This document shows positions 26,111-35,970 of a stretch of 45,902 nt of DNA, piece after piece. The first letter of the stretch is position 1, and each line of letters starts with the position of its first letter. The notes beneath the pieces were generated by a model that searched no databases, was not told the origin of the DNA, and saw only the letters and a program-made list of their open reading frames with translations. The stretch comes from an uncultured Lachnospiraceae bacterium. GTDB lineage: Bacteria; Bacillota; Clostridia; Lachnospirales; Lachnospiraceae. A program made the translations under genes and the position numbers. The stretch covers positions 1-45,902 of the forward strand of contig CANQTF010000016.1 of the NCBI GenBank assembly GCA_947626745.1, read 5' to 3'.

Positions 26111-27538
26111 CTACATATCCGTCCTGATCTCGAGCTGCGGGTCCCACAGCACACGGTATCCCCGCTCTGCCGCAGCCTTGCCCAATTCCAGACTCAGCTT
26201 GCGGTAACCCGCCTCGTCGCAGGTAAGTCCCGAAACATCGGCGATCCCGACCCTTCGGGCATTTCGCCCGCGGCCGCATCGGATCATCCGCTCCGCGTAG
26301 GCCAGTCCCGTGATCTGTTCATAGGCTTCCCGCATTTCCTCACGCACCTGCATACACCGGATATCCACCGCCGCCGTATCCTGCTTCAGCGCCGCCCGAT
26401 GCGTGCTGCCGCCGCTATACTCCCTGTGCAGGCCGCAATACATGACACTTCCGTCATTTCCCATGGCGCCGCCGCATATGCGCCTTTGCCGATCCAATAT
26501 CCTGCCGCCCACGATGCCCACATCACGCCGGACCGTCAGAATGTCCGGCCGGTAGAGAATATCGTAAAAGCCCAGATGACGGCTGTGCCGCACCTGCACC
26601 TGCCAGCCCCGCGCCGCGCAAAAATCCGCGAGCGCCGCTCTGCCGGCCTCATAGGCATAGGCTTTACTGGAGGTATTGTCCGCCGTAGAGTCCGCGTGGC
26701 AGCGCCAGTGATACAGGATCTGCGGGATATGCACGATCCTGTCCGCCATCTCTCCCGCCGGCACGCGTTCCCACAGCTCCCCCACAAGACGGAGCACAAG
26801 GTCATAGTCCTGCGCCCCGTCAAAATCCCCGCGGAGCTGCAGTCTCTTCAGCGCGCGGGCTTCCACGGCCATGAGATGACAGATATAGTTGTTGGCCAAT
26901 ATAAAATCAAGATTAAATTCCGTTTTTCGGTTCGGCGCAGTATAATAACGCGTGTTACTGTCATATTTGTCTTCATCGGAATAGAGCATGACCGGCGCAC
27001 AGCCCCGTTTCTTTGCCTTCTCAACCGCCGCCGCCATATGATAGAGCGCGTCGGGCGCAAGAAGATCGTCATGATCCAGCAGGGCGATATAATCCCCCGC
27101 CGCCTGTGCGATGCCCGCGTTGGTATTAACGGATATGCCCTGATTCTGTGCCAGACGGATATACCGGATCCGCTCGTCCGCCCAATCCGCCGTGATCCGC
27201 CCCATGCATTTCTCCACGGCATCGGTGCCGCTGCCGTCCACAATGATAAGCTCCCACTTGCCATAGCTCTGTCGGCGTACGGACTCGACCATCTCCCGCA
27301 GAAACGTCCCGTCCGTCTCATAGGCCGGCACCACCACGCTAAAGACCGTGGAATATGCCGCCGCCTCCGCGCGCTGTTCCCGCAGCGTCTCCGCCGACGG
27401 CTCCCTGTAAAAATAGTCTGCGCTGCGCTCTTCCCCGATCCTCTCCCGCGCGGCATAGTAAGTGTGAAGAATGCCGTTCCTTCTCAGATAGCGCACGGTC
27501 TTCATGAAATTGTTCGCTTTTAGGATCCTGTTCCCCAT
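26111..27538 (-). CDS. Glycosyltransferase family 2, with degenerate C-terminal half
   Basis: A 475-residue protein whose first 270 residues form a GT2 domain: FSVVVPAYETD, LIIVDGSG, ALLDHDD (metal-binding DxD type) and FDGAQDYDLVLRL. The rest keeps only fragments of a second GT-like fold (VGIVGGRILDRQRRICGGAMG), so it is probably a two-domain transferase with an inactive or reduced second half. ATG 27538 is chosen over the TTG at 27562, which would overlap the pgm terminator. No own promoter is obvious, so readthrough from pgm may be needed. Confidence 0.8.
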   Translation of the reverse strand: MGNRILKANNFMKTVRYLRRNGILHTYYAARERIGEERSADYFYREPSAETLREQRAEAAAYSTVFSVVVPAYETDGTFLREMVESVRRQSYGKWELIIVDGSGTDAVEKCMGRITADWADERIRYIRLAQNQGISVNTNAGIAQAAGDYIALLDHDDLLAPDALYHMAAAVEKAKKRGCAPVMLYSDEDKYDSNTRYYTAPNRKTEFNLDFILANNYICHLMAVEARALKRLQLRGDFDGAQDYDLVLRLVGELWERVPAGEMADRIVHIPQILYHWRCHADSTADNTSSKAYAYEAGRAALADFCAARGWQVQVRHSRHLGFYDILYRPDILTVRRDVGIVGGRILDRQRRICGGAMGNDGSVMYCGLHREYSGGSTHRAALKQDTAAVDIRCMQVREEMREAYEQITGLAYAERMIRCGRGRNARRVGIADVSGLTCDEAGYRKLSLELGKAAAERGYRVLWDPQLEIRTDM

Positions 27539-27560
27539 ATTCCGCCCGCCATATTGCGCC

Positions 27561-27596
27561 AAAAAAGACCATCGCCCTGCCGAAAAGCAGGGCGAT
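27561..27596 (-). terminator. Rho-independent terminator of the phosphoglucomutase gene
   Basis: Perfect 10-bp stem ATCGCCCTGC / GCAGGGCGAT (27571-27580 / 27587-27596), loop CGAAAA, then GGTCTTTTTT on the minus strand. It separates pgm from the next glycosyltransferase gene. Confidence 0.85.
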
Positions 27597-27613
27597 AATG
27601 TTGGTTGCCTCTC

Positions 27614-29335
27614 TTAGAGATATGCTTTCAAAGCTTCCGTCAGCTTATCCAGTCTGTTCTGTGCATCTTCCAGATTCGTGCCCTTGACGCCCATATAGAA
27701 CTTGATCTTCGGCTCCGTTCCCGAAGGGCGGGCGCAGCACCAGGAATCGTTTGTCAGGTCAAAGTAGAGCACGTTGGACTTCGGCAGCCCGGTCACGCCC
27801 TCTTCTCCCGTTTCCAGATTTTGGGTCTTGCCCGTGCTGTAATCCCTGAACTCTTTGACCTTCAGATCACCGAAAGTCTTGGGCGGATCGTTCCGCAGCT
27901 TACCCATAAGCTCCTCGATCTGCTTCGCCCCGTCGATGCCTTTCATGGTGATCGCGTACTGGCTTTCTTTATAGTAGCCATACTTTTCATACAATGTGAT
28001 CATCTGATCCCACACGGTCTTACCGTGCTTCTTGCACCATGCCGCCATCTCGCACAGGCACATGACCGCAACGACCGCGTCCTTATCCCTCGCGTGCGTT
28101 CCCGCGAGACAGCCGTAGCTCTCCTCAAGGCCGAACACATAGTTGTTCGCACCGCTCTGCTCAAACAGCTTGATCTGCTCGCCGATATACTTGAAGCCGG
28201 TCAGCACCTCGATAAATTTCACATGGTAGTCTTCCGCTATGGCGCGGGCCATATTGGTGGTCACGATCGTCGTGACAAGCGCGGGATCCTTCGGCATCTT
28301 GCCCGTCGCGGTCCTCTCGCGCAGGATGTACTCCGCTATGAGCATACCGGACATATTGCCCGTAAAAGGAACATACTCGCCGGAGCCGGTATCCAGCGCA
28401 TAGATGCCAAGCCGGTCCGCGTCGGGGTCGGTCGCCAGCACGATATCCGCCTTCTTCTCCTTCGCCAGCTTGAGAGCCAGCGTAAACGCTTTCGGATCTT
28501 CCGGATTCGGGTATTCCAGTGTGGTAAAGTCCGGATCGGGCATCTCCTGCTCCGGCACTACATATACATTCTTAAAACCTAACTCGGACAGAATCCTTCT
28601 CACCGGCACGTTGCCCGTCCCGTTGAACGGGGAGTAAACGATCTTCATCTCCTCCGCCATCTCCTTGATAACGTCGGGGTGAATGATCTGCTTCTTCAGT
28701 TCCGCCATATACTTGTCGTCGATCTCGCTGCCGATCACCACATAGAGTCCGGCCTTCTTCGCCTCCTCCTTGTCCATCGTCTTGACGGTATGGTAGTCGG
28801 TCACATTGTTCACTTCCGTGATGATCTCTTTGTCTCTGGGCGCCGCGACCTGCGCGCCGTCCTCCCAATAACACTTATATCCGTTGTACTCCGGCGGGTT
28901 ATGGCTCGCCGTGATAACGATGCCCGAGATACAGCCCAGCTCGCGCAGCGCGAACGACAATTCCGGCGTGGGCCTGAGCGCGTCGAACACATACGCCTTG
29001 ATGCCGTTTGCCGCCAGACACAGCGCCGCCTCATCCGCAAACTCCGGAGACTTTCTTCTGGAGTCGTAGGCGATCGCCACGCCCTTTGCCTCGCCGCCCT
29101 GCTTTTTTATGTAATTTGCAAGTCCCTGCGTCGCCTTGCGGACCGTGTAGATATTCATGCGGTTCGTTCCCGCGCCGATAATGCCGCGCAGACCGCCTGT
29201 GCCAAACTCGAGGTCTTTATAGAAGCGCTCTTCGATCTCTTTCTCATCATTTCTGACTGCCAGAAGCTCCTGCTTCGTCGCATCGTCAAAATAGGAGTCC
29301 GTAACCCAAAAATCAAACTGTTCTCTGTAACCCAT
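27614..29335 (-). CDS. pgm: Phosphoglucomutase / phosphomannomutase
   Basis: A 573-residue alpha-D-phosphohexomutase that converts glucose-6-phosphate to glucose-1-phosphate, the substrate for RfbA in this same locus. All four family loops are seen: the phosphoserine loop TASHNPPEYNG, the metal site DPDADRLG, the sugar loop GLEESYG and the phosphate site RPSGTEPKIKFY. GGAGG precedes ATG 29335. It follows a large glycosyltransferase gene by 107 bp and has a strong terminator. The length fits the PgcA type found in Firmicutes. Confidence 0.94.
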   Translation of the reverse strand: MGYREQFDFWVTDSYFDDATKQELLAVRNDEKEIEERFYKDLEFGTGGLRGIIGAGTNRMNIYTVRKATQGLANYIKKQGGEAKGVAIAYDSRRKSPEFADEAALCLAANGIKAYVFDALRPTPELSFALRELGCISGIVITASHNPPEYNGYKCYWEDGAQVAAPRDKEIITEVNNVTDYHTVKTMDKEEAKKAGLYVVIGSEIDDKYMAELKKQIIHPDVIKEMAEEMKIVYSPFNGTGNVPVRRILSELGFKNVYVVPEQEMPDPDFTTLEYPNPEDPKAFTLALKLAKEKKADIVLATDPDADRLGIYALDTGSGEYVPFTGNMSGMLIAEYILRERTATGKMPKDPALVTTIVTTNMARAIAEDYHVKFIEVLTGFKYIGEQIKLFEQSGANNYVFGLEESYGCLAGTHARDKDAVVAVMCLCEMAAWCKKHGKTVWDQMITLYEKYGYYKESQYAITMKGIDGAKQIEELMGKLRNDPPKTFGDLKVKEFRDYSTGKTQNLETGEEGVTGLPKSNVLYFDLTNDSWCCARPSGTEPKIKFYMGVKGTNLEDAQNRLDKLTEALKAYL

Positions 29336-29412
29336 TTCGATACCTCCGTTTTATTTTATATCACAGCTTTTATTTTACCATATAACAGACGGCGCCGCAA
29401 ATAGAAAATCGC

Positions 29413-29442
29413 TGTACACCGTCTTTTTGTACGCCGTCTTTT
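29413..29442. repeat. 15-bp tandem repeat after the glycosyltransferase stop
   Basis: Two units, TGTACACCGTCTTTT (29413-29427) and TGTACGCCGTCTTTT (29428-29442), differ at one base and abut the stop codon of the 665-residue glycosyltransferase. The function is unknown. The last GACGGCG can also pair with CGCCGTC near 29391-29397. Confidence 0.5.
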
Positions 29443-31440
29443 CTACTCCGTTTTCAGCGCGAAATCGCTGCGGTCGAGCGAAAAGTTGGGGTTATAGTAG
29501 GGATCACCCTTCACGAGCAGCTCCTTCCACTTCGCGCGGAAGGCTTCGGATTCCCGTTCGTAACGCGCCGCCTTCTCGCCGTGGTCGTCAGACCCTCTGG
29601 AAACGGACTCATAGTGATACAGCTCCGCGAAGGGCGTGAACACATTGACATAGCCGGCCTTCCACGCCCTGACGCACAGATCCACATCGTTCAGGGAGAC
29701 GGCAAATTCCTCGTCCAGCCCGCCCAGCTCTTCAAAAAGGGCTTTTTTCATCATAAGGCACGCGCCCGTCACGGCCATCACGTTCTGGGCGTAGCAGAGG
29801 CGTCCCATATAGCCGAGGTTATTGCTGCTGACGCGGTAATGGCTATGTCCCGCAGTCCTGTGCTGCCCGAGTCCGAGCACCACGCCCGCGTGCTGGATCG
29901 TCCGATCGCCGTAATAGAGCTTCGCGCCGACCGCACCCACGTCCTTTCTCTGCGCGTACATGAGCATCTCCTCGATCCAGTCCAGAGTTATGACAGCGGT
30001 GTCATTATTCAGCAGGAGAATATATTCTCCCCGCGCCGATCTCACCGCAAAATTGTTGATCTTGGAGTAATTGAAGTCGCCCTCGTACTTCACTACCCTG
30101 ATGTTGGGATTCTCCTGTATCTTTTTGTAGTATGCGAAGATCTCCTCCGTCGTGCTGTTGTTCTCCGCCACGATGATCTCATAGTGTTCGTAACTGCTCT
30201 TCTCCAAAATGGAAGTGATGCAGCGCTCCAGATCTTCCCTGTGGTCCTTGTTGGGGATCACGATACTCACAAGCGGACTGCCCTGTATCGCATACTTGAT
30301 CTGAAAGATCGTCTCGAACGCCTTGGTGGAGAGTATCTCAAAATCCTCGTATCCCTGTTCGCGCAGATGTGCGGCCACCGCCCTCTTGGCCGCGTCGATG
30401 GCGTAACTCTTGGCATTGATGTCGGCCGCCACGCTGCCCGCATGGGACCGCCAGTAATACAGCAGCTTCGGCACATGCACGATACATTTCGCCCGGCCGG
30501 TCAGCCGCAGGATCGCGTCGTGGTCCTGACTGCCGTCGAACGCGGAGCGAAACAGGCTGACACCCTCTATCAGATTGCGGTCAAACGCGCTGAAATGGCA
30601 GATATAGTTGTTGGCACGCAGATTGTCCGGCGCGAAATCCGGCTTAAAGTGCAGCGTGATCATGTGATCTATCGTCTTATTGCCCTTAAAAGTGGCTTCG
30701 TCACAGTAGATATAGTCCGCGCCCCGGTCGCAGATCGCCTTCATATACTCGTACAGCACGCTCGGATGCAGCACGTCGTCATGATCAAAAAGAGCGATAT
30801 AATCGCCGGAAGCCATGGCGAGGCATGCGTTGGTATTGCCGGAGATCCCTTCGTTCTTCGGCAGCTTGCGGTAGAGGATACGCGGATCTTCGGCAGCGTA
30901 TTCCTTGCAGATCGCGCCCACGTCGGCATGCTGCGCATCCGAGCCGTCCGCCATACACAGCTGCCAGTTCGCATAAGTCTGCGCCCTGACGGAGTCGATC
31001 GCCTGACGCAGAAATTTTTCCGGCGTATTGTAAAGCGGCATCAGAATGCTGAATCGGATATTGCGGGAAAAAGTCTCCTTGCCCTGTCTCGCCGCCTCCT
31101 CCGCGTTCGGAAAACTCGCCGTTCCGTGCTGCATACGCGCTTTCCGCTCGATCTTCTTCGCGTTCAGCTTCCGCAGGACTCCCTTGACGCTGCCGTAATA
31201 GCCGAGCCGCTCTTTCACCCGGCGCACCCGGTGGACCGCCATGCGTAAGGGCTTGGACAAACGCCAGAATATGCTGCCCTTGATGCGGGCCAAGCGCGCC
31301 GACAGCTCCTCCTCTTTCTGCTGTGCCGCGGCCAGCTTGGCCGTGAGCGCTTCACCCTTGCGTTTTTCCCGCGCATAGGCGTCTCTATAATAGCGGAGCT
31401 TTTCTTCCTCCGTCATCTGCCTCTGTTCTTTTTGTTCCAT
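29443..31440 (-). CDS. Tandem-domain glycosyltransferase family 2
   Basis: A 665-residue protein with an N-terminal coiled coil (about 10-50) and two GT2 domains. Domain 1 (about 125-380) has FSILMPLYNT, NEGISGNTNACLA, ALFDHDD and FDGSQDHDAILRL; domain 2 (about 395-640) has VSIVIPNKDH, ENNSTTEEI, LLLNNDT and SLNDVDLCVRAWKAGY. Both keep the donor-site acidic residues, so two transfer reactions by one polypeptide are likely, as in rhamnan-type polysaccharide synthesis. AAAGG lies 11 bases before ATG 31440. It lies 27 bp after the 790-residue transferase gene. Confidence 0.85.
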   Translation of the reverse strand: MEQKEQRQMTEEEKLRYYRDAYAREKRKGEALTAKLAAAQQKEEELSARLARIKGSIFWRLSKPLRMAVHRVRRVKERLGYYGSVKGVLRKLNAKKIERKARMQHGTASFPNAEEAARQGKETFSRNIRFSILMPLYNTPEKFLRQAIDSVRAQTYANWQLCMADGSDAQHADVGAICKEYAAEDPRILYRKLPKNEGISGNTNACLAMASGDYIALFDHDDVLHPSVLYEYMKAICDRGADYIYCDEATFKGNKTIDHMITLHFKPDFAPDNLRANNYICHFSAFDRNLIEGVSLFRSAFDGSQDHDAILRLTGRAKCIVHVPKLLYYWRSHAGSVAADINAKSYAIDAAKRAVAAHLREQGYEDFEILSTKAFETIFQIKYAIQGSPLVSIVIPNKDHREDLERCITSILEKSSYEHYEIIVAENNSTTEEIFAYYKKIQENPNIRVVKYEGDFNYSKINNFAVRSARGEYILLLNNDTAVITLDWIEEMLMYAQRKDVGAVGAKLYYGDRTIQHAGVVLGLGQHRTAGHSHYRVSSNNLGYMGRLCYAQNVMAVTGACLMMKKALFEELGGLDEEFAVSLNDVDLCVRAWKAGYVNVFTPFAELYHYESVSRGSDDHGEKAARYERESEAFRAKWKELLVKGDPYYNPNFSLDRSDFALKTE

Positions 31441-31467
31441 AGAAACGGTATCCTTTCCTGTCCGCGG

Positions 31468-33840
31468 CTAGATCTCGCAGACCGCGTCGCTCCACGCGAT
31501 CAGCTTTTCCCTCTGTCCGTTCGTACACAGCATGCCGACGCGGTATGTTCCGGAAGGCAGCGCCGTGCGGGGAACGCGGAGCACGAAGCCCGCCAGTCCG
31601 ATATTCTGCTCATCGGGCAGGATCGCCTCCACGTCCGCCCGGCGCCGGTTGAAGGGTACGGCCGCATAACATGCCTCCTCGCCGTCCTCCGCATGCAGCA
31701 GCACCCGCTTATCGTATAGCGCATTGTCCGCGCCGGGAACGTAGCACCAGCCCATGATCCAGAGGATATCCGGTTCGTCCGCATGCACCTTGTGCTGCAG
31801 CTCCGCCCGGTCTACCGTCAGCCGCAGAATGCCTGCCCTCGTCTTCTTCAACGGTTCTCCGCTCCATTTCTCTGCGGATACCGTCCGCAGACGGTCCTCG
31901 TAGTCGAATTTATAGTTGCAGCCGTAATCGGAGGCATTGTCGATCAGCGCGCGGTGATAGAAAGCATCCCGCCCTCTCATCTGCGGATGCTTCGCATACA
32001 GCGCTTCCTTCTCCGCAAGCAGACGCTCCCACTTTGTGTCGTCCTGCTCGTCCAGGCCCCTGCTCATGGACTCGTGGTGATACAGCACCGCGTCGTTGCG
32101 CTGTACGTTATAATATCCCGCCTCGAGCAGCTTAAAGCAGAGATCCACGTCATTGTAGGCCACCGCCATCGTCTCGTCGAAGCCGCCCACTTCCGCATAT
32201 TTGTCACGGCTCACCATCAGGCACGCCGCCGTCACGCCCGCCATGTCGTATACCGCCCTGTTGCGGCCGTAATAGTAATCCCTGTCGTCCTCAAAGGTGA
32301 CAAGCTTGTGCGAAGGCCCGATCTCCATGTTCGTGATCCCCGTATGCTGAAGCTTCTGCGTGCCGGCATACCACAGCTTCGCGCCGACCGCGCCCGTGCC
32401 GGGCTGCAGCGCCTGTCCTGCCATGCGGCGCAGCCAGCTGTGCTCTATGATCTCCATATCGTCGTTCATAAAGAGCAGCAGGTCGCCGGTGGCCTTGGCC
32501 GCCCCGATGTTGCACATCCTGGAGAAATTAAAGGGCATCTCCTCATACAGATAGGTGAATCCGTACTTGTCCCGCAGCGTCTCCGTTTTGGCGCGGTTTT
32601 CCGCATTACTGCCGTTGTCCACCACGATCCACTCATAATACTCGTAATCCGTCTTGGCCCGAAACGAGGCCAGACAGCGTTCCAACACCTCCGGATGATC
32701 CTTTGACGGGATCACGACAGACACTGCATGGTGCGGGGGGATATGCCTGTCCTCGTTCTGCGCCCGGACGCACCGCTCCCGGCCGGATATGGACGTATCG
32801 TACACCACATGATAGATGTCGGGCTCCTGTCCGGTCACGAAGCTGCCCTTGACACCCCTTCTGGCAAGCGCCGACTCGCGCACACCGACGCAGTCCGCTC
32901 CCGCGCCGTACAGATACCGCCCCGCTTCCAGATCCGCGATCAGGCTCTGCTCGGCAGCGTCGGCCCGCTCTTCGGGTCCGGCGCATTCCTGAAGCGCCGA
33001 TGCCGTTTCCCCGGCCGGCTCATATAGCTGATGATAGAGTACGGCATCGATATGGCATATGCTGTCCTGCCAAGACGTACCGTCCAGTCTGCATCTTCGC
33101 TGTACGGCCTCCTCCAGCCGAAGGCACAGATCATAGAACCGCGCCGTCTGCGGGCCGCTCTCCTTCGCGGCAAAGGCTGCGCCGCCGCGCAGCGCATCGG
33201 ACAGCAGCTCCGTTTTGGCCGCGACCAGGTGCCCCCAGTAATTGAATGCGAGCAGCGTGTCCGGCGAATAGTCCGGCTTGAACCAAGGCTGCATGCGATG
33301 AGACGAGTCCTCCCAGCAGAAATCCTCATCCGCATAGGCGATCCTGCAGGACGGATTTTTGTTAAAACATGATTTGATCTCTTCCTGTGCGCGTTTATCC
33401 AAGATACCGTGCCCATAGGTCAAAAGCGTGATATCCGAATTCGGGATCTGTATCGTCTGCCATCCGTTTACCGGAATCTCCTGTCCGTCACATTCGTTAT
33501 CATAACGTGCGTTTTCTTTTTTGATCCATTCGAGATAGGGATGGCTCTGCCTGGCCAGCTCTTCCCGGTAGCGAAGCTGTCCGAGCTGTGTCCCGGCATC
33601 CGCAGCCGCAGCTTTTTCCTGCCGCGCGCCGCCCCTCAGCCCATGATACAGCTTGCGGAAAGGCAGCGTTGCCCGCCAGAAAGGGCTTGCATAGATGCGG
33701 TTCAGGTTATCGTTCAGATCCGCCTGACGCCGCTCGGCATCTGCGATCCTGCCCGCCAGCACATGATTTTTTTTTCGTTCCTTCTCGTATGCCGCCGCGT
33801 AGTAGGCGGTCCAGTCATAGCGCTCCGTTCGTCCCCGCAT
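31468..33840 (-). CDS. Multi-domain glycosyltransferase family 2 with C-terminal beta domain
   Basis: A 790-residue protein. An N-terminal coiled coil (about 15-50) is followed by a reduced GT2-like domain that lacks the usual opening VSVIIP motif but keeps AYADEDF and an FKPDYS block. A full GT2 domain follows (about 370-640; HAVSVVIPSKDH, VDNGSN, LLFMNDD, VAYNDVDLCFKLLEAGY). The last 100 residues form a separate beta-rich domain (WCYVPG, then RVPRTALPSGTYRVGML), perhaps glycan binding. The start is four bases after the methyltransferase-kinase stop, so translation is coupled. Sugar specificity cannot be told. Confidence 0.82.
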   Translation of the reverse strand: MRGRTERYDWTAYYAAAYEKERKKNHVLAGRIADAERRQADLNDNLNRIYASPFWRATLPFRKLYHGLRGGARQEKAAAADAGTQLGQLRYREELARQSHPYLEWIKKENARYDNECDGQEIPVNGWQTIQIPNSDITLLTYGHGILDKRAQEEIKSCFNKNPSCRIAYADEDFCWEDSSHRMQPWFKPDYSPDTLLAFNYWGHLVAAKTELLSDALRGGAAFAAKESGPQTARFYDLCLRLEEAVQRRCRLDGTSWQDSICHIDAVLYHQLYEPAGETASALQECAGPEERADAAEQSLIADLEAGRYLYGAGADCVGVRESALARRGVKGSFVTGQEPDIYHVVYDTSISGRERCVRAQNEDRHIPPHHAVSVVIPSKDHPEVLERCLASFRAKTDYEYYEWIVVDNGSNAENRAKTETLRDKYGFTYLYEEMPFNFSRMCNIGAAKATGDLLLFMNDDMEIIEHSWLRRMAGQALQPGTGAVGAKLWYAGTQKLQHTGITNMEIGPSHKLVTFEDDRDYYYGRNRAVYDMAGVTAACLMVSRDKYAEVGGFDETMAVAYNDVDLCFKLLEAGYYNVQRNDAVLYHHESMSRGLDEQDDTKWERLLAEKEALYAKHPQMRGRDAFYHRALIDNASDYGCNYKFDYEDRLRTVSAEKWSGEPLKKTRAGILRLTVDRAELQHKVHADEPDILWIMGWCYVPGADNALYDKRVLLHAEDGEEACYAAVPFNRRRADVEAILPDEQNIGLAGFVLRVPRTALPSGTYRVGMLCTNGQREKLIAWSDAVCEI

Positions 33841-33843
33841 GAT

Positions 33844-35949
33844 CTAAAACAGACCTCTTTTCCGTAGATGTCTCGCCGTCTCCGGCGGCAGCACCGTCAC
33901 TTCCATCGCCAGCTGCAGAAGATTGCTCTCCTGCTGTGCCAGCCCGTCCAGCGCAACGGTGATATTCGGGTCCTGCGTCACAAAAACATAGGTGTTATCC
34001 CCGACTTTACAGCCGTTCGTCCCGATCTGCTTCCCTTTCCACGGCACAGGCGTTCCGTTCCACAGGATCTCCCTGATATAGATCAGGCAGAAGTCATTGC
34101 AGGGGTCGATGCGCAGGGCGCTCCTGCCGCCGGAGACCGTTACCGCAAGCTCGGTCAGCCCCTTGGCCGTGACGTGGACCTGCTCCTCCGCCGTCTCATC
34201 CAAAAAGAACGACTGCTCCTCCGAGAAACCGCTCCCCGTATCCTCATAGATCTGAATCCGGCCCCGCCCCGCTGCAGCCGCCTGTCCTTCGCAGAAATCC
34301 TCCACCGTGTAGACCCGATGCCCGATGGCATCCCGGATCTGTTCCATAGTCATGTTTTTGCCGGTCACATATTTCTGGAACGTCATCTCCTGTCTGCGGT
34401 ACTGTTCCGCCTCAGACTGGTCCAGACCAAGCTCTTTCAGTATTAAATCAAGATTTAATCTATTTCTTTTTTCATCTTCCAGCAGATAACAATATACCGC
34501 CCGAAATGCGATCTGTTTCGTCTCGATCGCCTTGTCGAAGGTCCATTCGCAGTCGATAACATGCCACGTGTTATCTTGATATCGGCTGTTATTATGATCC
34601 TCCGGCACGAGGATATTGGCAAAGATCAGGTCATAATCCGCTATTGTTTCCTCTTCACCGACGGCTATCCTTCTCAGATACTCCGCAAACAGCTCGTGAA
34701 AGCCCTCCACGTCATTGCGGGCGAGGCGCTCGTCCAACAGTTCCTCCAGCGTCCGCCCTTCGATATAGGCAAGCTGCAGAAAAGGCGCCTGTCCCGCCGC
34801 GCCGCCCGACAGTCTGCACGCATTGACGGAAAGTCCGCTGTCCGCATAGCGTTCCGCCAGCCGCGCATATGCCTGTGCCGTCCGCTCGATATGCGGCCAC
34901 GCCTCTTTACACAGCGGATACTTCTCTATCATCCTGCCCGCGGCAGTCTGCCGCAGGACCGTCTTCATACGAAATTCCGGCGCCCTGTCACCCGAATACT
35001 TTACATATCGTTCCTCCAGTTCTGGCCCGAGGATCATCATATAGGAATTGGAAAAAAGCGGGAACTTCTCTTCCCGCAGGATCGTGTCAAAGACCTTCTT
35101 TTCATCGAACAGCATAAGCCTCTCTCTGTCAAAGTTGCGCAGATTGGAGGAGAGCTCTCCGGGCCTGGGCAGCCGGTCGTCGGAGTACAGACATGTCATG
35201 AATTTGTAGTCGGGATAGGGATAGTACATCTGCGCCTGAGCGTAACCGCACTTTTCCGCGATCCGGCGCAGTCCGTCCGCGGTGAACGTCCTCACCGCGC
35301 CGCCTTCCGGATAATCCTCCAGCCCGCTGAAATAAGTCCCGAGGTGATCTTCCCTGCACCCCGCCCAATATTTTAAACCGAATTTGTTCTCAATGGCGAT
35401 CGCGATGTGCCCTTCTTTTTTGACATGCTTCCGAATGATGCGCAAGAAGTCCTCGTAGGGGGTCTCGGATCGGATATAGGCCTGTGCATACTCAAACACG
35501 CCGATCAGGCATATATAATCAAAATCACAGGGCAGCTCCGGCTCCACATCCTGAAAATTCCCCACATGGATCGTCACGTTATCCGCGTCCGTGTGCCGGT
35601 ACGCGTTGATCCTGCTCCTTTTTCGGGACAGCTCGATACAGGTCACTTCTCCCGCCTTGGCCGCCAGCACACCCGTGATCGCACCGCAGCCCGAGCCCAC
35701 CTCCAGCACCTTCATGTCTTTGGTGATCGGCAGCCATTCCACGATATTTTCCCGCTGCTGCGACAGATGATACAGGATCGGCCAGTTCTTCCGCTCCTCA
35801 ATGATCCGCTGATATTCCACCGTGGCATAATTGCGCGTGATCTCCAGCAGTTCATCTTCCTCATCGCCGTCACAGTAGTAGTCTTCCCCCGGATAATGCG
35901 TCAGATCCAGTCTGATCTTCCCGATCTCCTCTATCTTGTTCTCCGACAT
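33844..35949 (-). CDS. Methyltransferase-kinase-like protein, candidate polysaccharide chain terminator
   Basis: A 701-residue protein. The N-terminal 240 residues form a class I SAM-dependent methyltransferase with motif I VLEVGSGCGA (81-90), an acidic motif II (CIELS) and LIGVFEY. A second part (about 300-510) resembles a small-molecule kinase of the choline/LPS-kinase fold: a Brenner-like loop DLIFAN (D440, N445) and a metal-binding D466 in VIDCEW. The C-terminal 150 residues are beta-rich and not recognised. In E. coli O9a, WbdD joins a methyltransferase and a kinase to cap O-antigen chains before export by an ABC transporter with a glycan-binding Wzt. Here the neighbour is exactly such a transporter. 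Equivalence is inference. GGGGGA precedes ATG 35949. Confidence 0.7.
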   Translation of the reverse strand: MSENKIEEIGKIRLDLTHYPGEDYYCDGDEEDELLEITRNYATVEYQRIIEERKNWPILYHLSQQRENIVEWLPITKDMKVLEVGSGCGAITGVLAAKAGEVTCIELSRKRSRINAYRHTDADNVTIHVGNFQDVEPELPCDFDYICLIGVFEYAQAYIRSETPYEDFLRIIRKHVKKEGHIAIAIENKFGLKYWAGCREDHLGTYFSGLEDYPEGGAVRTFTADGLRRIAEKCGYAQAQMYYPYPDYKFMTCLYSDDRLPRPGELSSNLRNFDRERLMLFDEKKVFDTILREEKFPLFSNSYMMILGPELEERYVKYSGDRAPEFRMKTVLRQTAAGRMIEKYPLCKEAWPHIERTAQAYARLAERYADSGLSVNACRLSGGAAGQAPFLQLAYIEGRTLEELLDERLARNDVEGFHELFAEYLRRIAVGEEETIADYDLIFANILVPEDHNNSRYQDNTWHVIDCEWTFDKAIETKQIAFRAVYCYLLEDEKRNRLNLDLILKELGLDQSEAEQYRRQEMTFQKYVTGKNMTMEQIRDAIGHRVYTVEDFCEGQAAAAGRGRIQIYEDTGSGFSEEQSFFLDETAEEQVHVTAKGLTELAVTVSGGRSALRIDPCNDFCLIYIREILWNGTPVPWKGKQIGTNGCKVGDNTYVFVTQDPNITVALDGLAQQESNLLQLAMEVTVLPPETARHLRKRGLF

Positions 35950-35970
35950 GATTCGTCCCCCGTTTTTGCA

